DNA from: Piliocolobus tephrosceles | Lineage: Eukaryota > Chordata > Mammalia > Primates > Cercopithecidae | NCBI RefSeq assembly: GCF_002776525.5 | Contig: NC_045446.1 | Location: forward strand, 65,672,361 to 65,736,360 | Reading direction: 5' to 3' | Length of the DNA stretch: 64,000 bases | In this document: positions 56,700 through 64,000 of the stretch, piece after piece | Position numbering within the stretch: position 1 is the stretch's first letter | Layout: every line of letters begins with the position of its first letter | Program-made: the position numbers and the translations under genes | Notes under the pieces: generated by a model | The model's input: only the letters and a program-made list of their open reading frames with translations | What the model was told of the DNA's origin: nothing | The model's database searches: none

Positions 56700-57080
56700 A
56701 TTCAATGTGCCAGTGTGAGCAGCTAGGAGTGGTTTTGTTTGCTTAGCTGGTTGACTGACTCCTGGATTCAATCAAGGCCTGTGCTCACTGAAATCGAGAT
56801 CCCAGAAGTTCCTTGTTTTAATATAGAAGATGCAATTCAAAGACCAAGGGAGGGAGGAATGTTGAGGTGACTGTTGTCCTGTGACCCACTCCCTCTCCTT
56901 GGCTAAGCTCCACATGCCTAATTTCCTCCTGTACAGCCTGGAAGACTCCCTGCATCAAGGCACCCAGAAACACATGAGTGAAGGGAGCATCTTTGAAGCA
57001 TGATGCAGCACTTGCTCTCTGTGGCATGGGCATACTGGTGGGAGATGCTGCCACGAAAATGGACTCCATGATTTCAGTGG
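56700..57080 (-). mobile_element. Possible ERV-L gag-like remnant
   Basis: The minus-strand frame at 56,818-57,069 contains a short run resembling ERV-L gag from memory ('FQAVQEEIRHVEL', then 'GHRTTVTST'). If right, it is oriented opposite to the pol relic that follows. Decayed and non-functional. Confidence 0.35.
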
Positions 57081-57262
57081 AAATAATGGGACCCCAGGGG
57101 AGCAGAGGGCGAACAGCGCTCGACCGCCCAGAACATCAGACCTCAGGTGGCAATCAGTATGTTCTGACCACAGATGTCTTCAGCAAAGGCTGATTAATCA
57201 AGGGCCAAATAGCACCCAGGAGACCAAACAGATGGGCAGCGCTTAAGGTCCTCCTTAATCTC

Positions 57263-57540
57263 TCTCTCTCTTTTTTTTTTTTTAGATGGGAGTGCAGTGG
57301 TGCGATCTTGGCTCACTGCAACCTCCACCTCCTGGGTTCCAGCGATTCTCCTGCCTCAGCCTCCCAAGTAGCTGGGATTACAGGCATGCGCCACTATGCC
57401 TAGTCAATTTTTGTATTATTAGTAGAGACGGGGTTTCACCATGTTGGCCAGGCTGGTCTTAAACTCCTGACCTCAGATGATCCACCCACCTCGGACTCCC
57501 AAAGTGCTGGGATTACAGGCATGAGCCACTGCACCTGGCC
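57263..57540 (-). repeat. Alu
   Basis: Reverse Alu with its first segment after the poly-T deleted. The duplication CTCCTTAATCTCT lies immediately before and after. It interrupts the ERV-L-like region. Confidence 0.93.
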
Positions 57541-57589
57541 CTCCTTAATCTCTATAACAGAAACAACAAAACAAAACAAAACACAAACC

Positions 57590-59160
57590 CTCCAGAGCTG
57601 GCAAGTGGAAGCTTGTCTTGACCCACTAAAAACAGAATCTCAACCTCTCACCCCAAGTCCCTAGAATGAAAGAGAGGCCAACACCCTTCAGAAAAGCCCC
57701 TTCAATAGCACCAGAGACACATACTGTAAATCATTCCTTCAGCCTTCTGCAAAAGGTCGTGGGCCATTTGCCAGAGAATTGTGCTCTGTGAAAGGAAAAG
57801 TTTTCAGGGATTAGTAGATGTTAAGTCTATTTAATGTTAATTCCTGAGGACACAGAAAGCTGCTGTGTAGAGAGAGGCTCAGGTGGGTCAGGTAATAATT
57901 GGAGTTTTGACCCAAGTGCAGTGGGACCCTGAACCCATTCTGCAATTATGATGATTATTTTTTACTTTCATGATATATAATTGGAATTACAGGTAGAATT
58001 CACACATGAGCCTCCAGACCTGTGGAATAAGCGTCATTATGGCAAAATGATGAAGTGGAAACCCCTCAATCTTCCCCTTCTTACCAAAATAATACACCAA
58101 TAATAAACTCTGGGGAGTCACCGGAACTTGTGCCACCATCAAAGACTTGAAAGATGCAACGGTGGTTTCTGTCACATTTCATTTAACTCATCTATTTGGT
58201 CTGTGCAGAAGGCACGGGTCTCGGAGAATGATGACAGGGCATTATCGTAAGCTTACTCAGGTGGTGAGTTCAGTTGCAGATGCTATTATTCCAGGTGTGG
58301 TCTTTTTATGGGAACTATAATTTTATTCTGCCACGATGTAAAACTATCTGATGAATTATGTTTTCTTGTCCTCTGTAGACAGTCCCCTTAGCGGTTTTCT
58401 TTCTCTTGGCAGGGATAGCAGTACACCTTTCTCATCTTGTCTTGAAACTCCTCAAGTCTCTGATTTTCTATCTATGTGGATTTTGATCATCCTCCCATAT
58501 CACAGGCCATTATATTTGTCCACTACATTGGTTATACTATGTTGCTAGGATTGGGAGAAGGAGAAGCAGTGGGTACTTCAGATGCATCAATAAGACACAA
58601 GTGTGCCTGAGAATGGAAGTAAATCTTGTGAGAACATAGGGGCCTGCCACCCACGTGAAGTTCCTGGGTGTTCAGTGATCTGGATCATGCCAGGAAAGAC
58701 CCTGCAAAGTGAAAGACAACTTGCTGGGCTTTCTGCCTCTTACTGCTAATAAGCACACTTCTTGGGCTTCTGTGTATTTTAGAGGCAACATATATTGATG
58801 TGTTTCTCTGATCCTTATAAGGTTACTGAGTAACCTGTAAGACTGCAGGGTTGGAGTGGGGCCCAGAGAAAAGGAAAGTTTCCAGGTGGTCCAGAATGAA
58901 AGGCAAGCAACTCTGCCACATGGCCCTGATAGCCCAGCCAATCCCAAGGTGGCTCAAGTGTCTGCAGCAGATGGGATGGTATTTGAACCCATGGCAGACT
59001 CTGACGGAAGAATCACAATGGAGTATCTACAATTTAGGAGTGAAGCCTGGTGCTCCTTAGCAAGCAGTTTTCCTCCTTTTGGGGAAGGACTGCTCACTGC
59101 TGGCTGGGCTTAGCTGACAGTGGTCCCAATGTGGGAGGCACCAAGGGATTGTGAAAGTAA
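57590..59160 (+). mobile_element. Decayed ERV-L pol remnant
   Basis: Phrases in plus-strand order match the ERV-L reverse-transcriptase to RNase-H region: 'tctgtgcagaaggcacgggt', 'gtaagcttactcaggtggtg', 'gatgctattattccaggtgt', later 'ggggcctgccacccacgtga', 'gaggcaacatatattgatgt' and 'gagtggggcccagagaaaag'. The 58,340-58,560 part is diverged and shortened. Stops and frameshifts break every frame, so it is not capable of coding. No LTR pair was recognised around it. Confidence 0.7.
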
Positions 59161-59394
59161 TTAATGACTGTTACACACACTGTGTTCTTTTCTCAGGGAT
59201 ACTTGGGTTATATGTGCTCAGTGGTTGCTAAATGAGATGTCAGTAAATTATGTATCAGGTTTGAAAACACACTTGACTTCTCTCCTTTCTTATCCCCCTT
59301 CACTGAAATCGGGCTTCTGTTTCTTCTACTCCAGAGAGTCTGCAATTGCCAAGGTCAGTGATCTCTTTATTGCTACTTTAAAAAAACTAATTTC

Positions 59395-59696
59395 GGCTGG
59401 ACACAGTGGCTCATGCCTGTAATCCTAGCACTTTGGGAGGCCGAGGCAGGCAGATCACGAGGTCAAGAGATCGAGACCATCCTGGCCAACATGGTGAAAC
59501 CCCGTCTCTACTAAAAATACAAAAACTTAGCTGGGCACGGTGGTGGGCACCTGTAGTCCCAGCTACTTGGGAGGCTGAGACAGGAGAATCCCTTGAACCT
59601 GGAAGGTGGAGATTGTAGTGAGCCGAGATCACGCCACTGCACTCCAGCCTGGCAACAGAGTGAGACTCCGTCTCAAAAAACAAAACAAAACAAAAA
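59395..59696 (+). repeat. Alu (Y/S-type)
   Basis: Forward, full length, with a CAAAA-type tail. Duplication AACTAATTTC on both sides. Confidence 0.93.
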
Positions 59697-59762
59697 AACA
59701 ACTAATTTCATGCCTATGAAAAAAATTCCAACATACATGACAATTAAATAATAGTACCCATA

Positions 59763-60056
59763 GCTGGGCGCGGTGGCTCATGCCTGTAATCCCAGCACTT
59801 TGGAAGGCTGAGGCGGGTGGATCATGAGGTCAGGAGTTCGAGACCAGCCTGACCAACATGGTGAAACTCTGTCTCTACTAAAAATACAAAAGTTAGCTGG
59901 GCATGGTAGTGTGTGCCTGTAGTCCCAGCTACTCGGGAGGCTGAGACAGGAGAATCACTTGAACCCAGGAAATGGAGGTTGCAGGGAACAGAGATCTCAC
60001 TACTACACTCCAGCCTGGCCGACAGAGTAAGACTCCATCTCAAAATAAATAAATAA
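59763..60056 (+). repeat. Alu
   Basis: Forward, full length, AAAT tail. The target duplication 'aatagtacccat' / 'aacagtacccat' flanks it. Confidence 0.92.
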
Positions 60057-61560
60057 CAGTACCCATCACAAAACTTCAATATGTAACGACATTTTGCCCA
60101 TTTTGTTCAACAGATTCTAAATCTGTATTGTATGGAAGCCGTTATGGTCTCTAACCCTGTTGACTCTTCATCCTTGATGTCTTTCCCAAGATGACATTCC
60201 TTTGGAGTTTTCCTCTGACTCCTCTGCTTCTTTAGGGCAGCCTCCACTTGGCGGCTCCTTCTTCTGCCTGTCCCCTGAATGTGGGTGTTTCCCAGCACTC
60301 TGTCCTGACCCCATCCGTCTCTCACTTTCCACACTCTTGCTAGGTAAACTCACCCTCTCTCATAGCCTTTTTACCTTCTGTGGGTTGGTGAGGCTCACAT
60401 TGCAATGAGGTCTGCATCTCCGCCTTCAGCTCAGACCCCTTTCCCAGGCTCAGATCACCATGTCCAGAAGTCTCCTGGACACCAAATTGAGTCCATCCTC
60501 CTGCCAAAACAAGCTGTTTCCTGGATTCCCATTAATCCACACAACAATAAAGGTCTACTTATATTTATTAGATACCAATTCGTGTGTAAGAAAAAAATGT
60601 AAGATTCTGGAACAACCCAAAGAAATTACTGCTACATGAAAAAGATGGACACAAGTGTTGGTGAGGATGTGGAGAAATTGGAACCCTCCTACATTGCGGG
60701 TAGGAATGTAAAATAGTGGAGCCCTGGCCCACCCAGAACCAGAATCAACCCCCTAGAGGGTTTTCCCCCCTTCCCCCCACTTCAAGACATGGGCTCTTGA
60801 GCACAGTAGAATGATCAGAGCTCACGGCAGCCTTCATCAAGCCTACAGGCATGCACCACCACACCCAGCAGAGGATGTTGAACTGATGGACCAAGGTGGA
60901 GAGGGAATGAAAGTGCAGGTGCTTTGATGGATGAGGGATGGAGTGGCTTGCCTCGGGGAATGAAGGTGTGCAGAAAGGGCCAGGCGCCTGCGGGCTGCGT
61001 TGTAGGGCCTCTGAGGGATGATGGGCTCAGATGTGGAGGCTATAGGAATGCCTGGGCAAACTGGGCAGAAATACCACAACTTGGGCAGGCTTTGGGAGCC
61101 CCCAAGCCAAGCCCTAGGGAGAGGGAGAGGGAGCGGGGCTGCCAGCCCCTGCTGGCTTGGGCTCAGGAAAGCCATAGTGATTCTTCTCAGGATGGCCTGA
61201 GCCTCCTGGAATTGTGAGAAGCCCCAAAGACAGGATAAGCTCCAGGAAAATGACTAATATCAGATTTCCTGGCAACCCTGGCAACCAGAGGAGGGGGCTC
61301 CCAGTGTATTTAATGAGATTTACCAAAATAAAGACGCGGCATTTCTTACACCTGAGTGCCATGCTGTGATGCATAGACTGAATTACAAATTGTGAGATGT
61401 GTGAAGGAAGAGGGAGTAGCCATAGCGATAGTGAAAAGTGTGCAAATTTGCTATTTAGCAGGAAGACCAGGCAGGTCTTAGCGACAGATTGGAAGCGGAG
61501 GGTCAGAGACTGGTACTAAAAAGGATTTCCCGGTTTCTGGCTGAGAACTGGGTCAACCCG
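60057..61560. other. Intergenic, fragments only
   Basis: Contains an L1 3' fragment (60,640-60,722), a degraded reverse Alu piece near 60,790-60,875, and unassigned sequence. No gene. Confidence 0.5.
60640..60722 (+). repeat. L1 LINE fragment
   Basis: 'acacaagtgttggtgaggat', 'gtggagaaattggaaccctc' and 'gggtaggaatgtaaaatagt' are typical of L1. Confidence 0.75.
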
Positions 61561-62470
61561 AGTACATTCCCACCCACTTCCTCTAGGCCATTCATCCACC
61601 CAGCGGCACAGACTCCCGAAAGGGTCGCTCCAGTCCGACCTGGCTCCTGTCCCTTGTCCACAAAGACCGTCTCCCCGCTCCCTCAATATGGCACAAGGTG
61701 CCCAGGCCGTGCGGGGCGTCGGCAGGTATCACGGGTGGGGTCCATTGTGTGAGAAGTAACATCGCGGCCTTTCCCGAGACCAGCCACCGGGCTCCAGCGA
61801 GGCCTCAGCCCAGCTCCCGGAAAGGGTCTCCCAGCCAGGCCCTCTAGCGGCCCTAGGCGGGTAGGCGGAGCGCAGATCCTGGGGCCTCTTTTCGCCCACC
61901 CTCGCCAGGGCACTGTGCTTCCCACTGGCCCGATCCCGTGTCCCGAGATCTCGCGGGGCCAGGCTGTACGGGCGGCAGAACTCAGAGCCCGGGACGGGGC
62001 CAGAGACGAGCCTGCAGGCTGGGGGCTGTGCGAGTGCGCGGGGCTAGGGGGCTGCTGTTTCCGAGCCGAGAGCCCGAGTCAAGTGGGGCGCTGTGGGCGG
62101 AGACGCCCTCCCGAGCCTGGGCTTCGGGGTGGGACTCTCGGGTAGGAGTTCCGCCGCCGGCCCATCCGGTTTCAGCAAGTCGCCTTTGCCCCTGGGCCGG
62201 GCGGGGAAACTCCCATTCCAGAGACCCCCCCCCCAACTCCCAGCCCCTCGCGGCGTAGGGGCGTCTTTTCTGCGCTGCCGCGGGGCTGTCCTCTCCCCTC
62301 CCCGGGCTGCTGCAGTAGGGGCGCCGGAGCCCGCGGACTGCGGGGGTTGCGGTCGCCTCTGCTTTGTGAGGCCCTGCAGCGGGGAGGAGGAAGGAGTGGC
62401 GGGAGGAGGGAGAGGTGGGGACGGAGACGCCGCGGGCGACTGGGAAGTGCCTACCGCAGGGAGGAGCTAG
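61560..62470. promoter_or_regulatory. CpG-rich block without assigned gene
   Basis: GC-rich with many CpG, strongest at 61,880-62,460, and free of repeats. It looks like a CpG-island promoter or enhancer, but I see no clear TATA box, no convincing first-exon donor and no protein frame with family resemblance on either strand. It lies about 11 kb downstream of SERPINH1, before the expected 3' end of MAP6. Confidence 0.55.
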
Positions 62471-63180
62471 GCCTCGAGTGAAGCCTGCTTGTAAGAAAGG
62501 CCAGGGGAGGCGGGTGCACCCCCGCCCTCGCTGCCCCAGCCCAGGATGGGGACCCAGAGCCCCTCCCCCACTGGGCCTTCTTTCTCGGTAGTGGAGAGCT
62601 GAACTGGACTGAGCTGGGAATGCCTGCAGCTCAGAGGCGCTGCTCTAAGTCGGGACCGGCTTGCAAATGAAGATATTGAGGGGCTGACTCTGGGCTCATA
62701 GCAGAAGCTGCCAGATCTAGCGGCCACCCCGCAGTCTTCATCTGCGCCGGCCCTCCCAGCTTTCGACCCGGCCTCACTGTCTCCTGATTGAATCACTCCG
62801 GGCACCACAGGCCCCTGGTTCCTCCTTACAGCTATGGGCCAGCCCCTTTTGGAACTGGACCCGCATCTCTTTCCATTCTGGCACTCTCTGAGGAAGCGCA
62901 GTGTCCTTCATGTGGGACTTGTGACCATCCTACCCCCAGCCCCGGGGCAGCTGACTCCCAGGCCGTGTTTCTAGACGTCTCTTCAGAGGTCAAGCCCTGG
63001 TAGCCAGTGGCCTGGACATCTGCCCCCGGGTGTCTCGGAGGCCCTCGGGGAAACCTTGTTTTGCTTCTCAGAGATGGCACCACGGTCCGCCTGGCCTGTG
63101 GAAACGTGTGTGTCATGGGACCTGGTGTGTGGGTCAGAGGAAGGAGTGGGAGGAGGAGGAGGGTGTCCACACGCAAAGCT
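62471..63180. other. Intergenic, no gene seen
   Basis: Moderately GC-rich unique sequence between the CpG block and an Alu. Confidence 0.45.
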
Positions 63181-63482
63181 TTTTTTTTTTTTTTTTTTTT
63201 TTGAGACTGAGTCTCCTCTATTGCCCAGGCTGGAGTGCAGTGGCTAGATCTCGGCTCACTGCAATCTCTGCCTCCCAGGTTCAAGCGATTCTCGTGTCTT
63301 AGCCTCCCAAGTAGCTGGGATTACAGGTGCCTGCCACTACAGCCAGCTAATTTTTGTATATTTAGTAGAGACGGGGTTTCACCGTGTTGGACAGGCTGGT
63401 CTTGAACTCCTGACCTCAAATAATCCACCCGCCTCGGCCTCCTAAAGTGCTGGGATTCCAGCCGTGAGCCATGGAGCCCGGC
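63181..63482 (-). repeat. Alu
   Basis: Reverse Alu with a 22-nt T run. CACACGCAA occurs on both sides as a target duplication. Confidence 0.93.
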
Positions 63483-63617
63483 CTTCACACGCAATTCTTT
63501 AGCCTCAATGTGGCCTTGTCTTATCTTCAGGTCCCTGACTATTGGAGCTCATATGGCAGCAAGCTCTGAGGGCTACTTTTGTGTTGGGCCAAAAAAGCCA
63601 GCCTCACTGTGAAGAAA

Positions 63618-63648
63618 CCTCTGTGTGTGTGTGTGTTTGTGTGTGTGT
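63618..63648. repeat. TG microsatellite
   Basis: About 15 TG units with one T interruption. Confidence 0.85.
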
Positions 63649-63740
63649 AGAGAAAACCCTAGTGCTGTTGGGAAGGCATGAGGAGGCAGGCTTGGGGCCA
63701 GTTGGATGGGGCAGGCTTGCTTAGAAAACTAGACGATTTG

Positions 63741-64000
63741 GCCGGGCGCGGTGGCTCAAGCCTGTAATCCCAGCACTTTGGGAGGCCGAGACGGGTGGAT
63801 CACGAGGTCAGGAGATCGAGACCATCCTGGCTAATACGGTGAAACCCCGTCTCTACTAAAAAATACAAAAAAACTAGCCGGGCGACGAGGCGGGCGCCTG
63901 TAGTCCCAGCTACTCGGGAGGCTGAGGCAGGAGAATGGCGTGAACCCGGGAGGCGGAGGTTGCAGTGAGCTGAGATCCGGCCACTGCACTCCAGCCTGGG
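63741..64000 (+). repeat. AluYR-type, cut by window end
   Basis: Forward young Alu with 'ggctcaagcctgtaatccc', 'gagacgggtggatcacgag' and 'gatccggccactgcactcc'. The A tail lies outside the window. Confidence 0.94.

Noticed and set aside
60790..60875. Possible additional Alu
   Set aside because: Only a degraded fragment with a few Alu phrases ('caggcatgcaccaccacacc'). Too short and diverged to list as a full element.
1..64000. CRISPR array, tRNA, rRNA or bacterial operon
   Set aside because: The repeats are dispersed eukaryotic elements. I saw no spacer-repeat array, cloverleaf gene or rRNA core, although a tRNA scan was not possible by eye.

Overview
The window is nuclear DNA from a primate, most likely an Old World monkey (Cercopithecidae). 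It is dense in Alu elements of both old (J/S) and young (Y) type. Several Y copies (for example 34,670, 38,440 and 63,741) carry the combination 'ctcaagcctgtaatc', 'gagacggg' and 'gatccggccactgc', which I know as typical of the cercopithecoid AluYR-type lineage. MIR, L2, hAT-Charlie and ERV-L relics fill much of the rest. Nothing bacterial, viral-episomal or CRISPR-like is present.

The only complete protein-coding gene I can support is SERPINH1 (HSP47, the collagen-specific endoplasmic reticulum chaperone) on the plus strand. It has a CpG-rich promoter with a perfect three-pentamer heat-shock element and a TATA box (40,457-40,507). A non-coding exon 1 ends at 40,599. Four coding exons follow: 44,635-45,256, 47,017-47,115, 47,227-47,459 and 50,094-50,396. 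The 3' UTR ends near 51,100 after an AATAAA signal. All coding junctions are GT-AG and in frame, and give an intact 418-residue product with the RDEL retention signal.

Left of SERPINH1, a strong CpG island (about 6,400-7,800) carries good splice donors on the minus strand. From known mammalian synteny (GDPD5 on the opposite strand upstream of SERPINH1, MAP6 downstream) I infer that this is the GDPD5 promoter and non-coding first exon, and that 1-6,400 is GDPD5 first-intron sequence. From 7,800 to 40,280 the sequence is intergenic: old LINE and MIR fragments, a nested hAT transposon at 14,184-16,435, many Alus, and a GGAA microsatellite containing a 10-N assembly gap. From 51,100 to 64,000 the sequence is again intergenic: L2 and MIR, a decayed ERV-L pol region (57,590-59,160), and a second CpG-rich block (61,560-62,470) to which I cannot assign a gene. 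MAP6 is expected just beyond the right edge.

I found no previously undescribed gene system. The items most worth checking are the orphan CpG island at 62 kb, several inverted-repeat structures (9.65, 19.9-20.86, 24.3, 37.4 and 43.96 kb), a 47-bp tandem duplication in SERPINH1 intron 4, a candidate 44-nt cassette exon in intron 1, and signal-peptide changes in SERPINH1.
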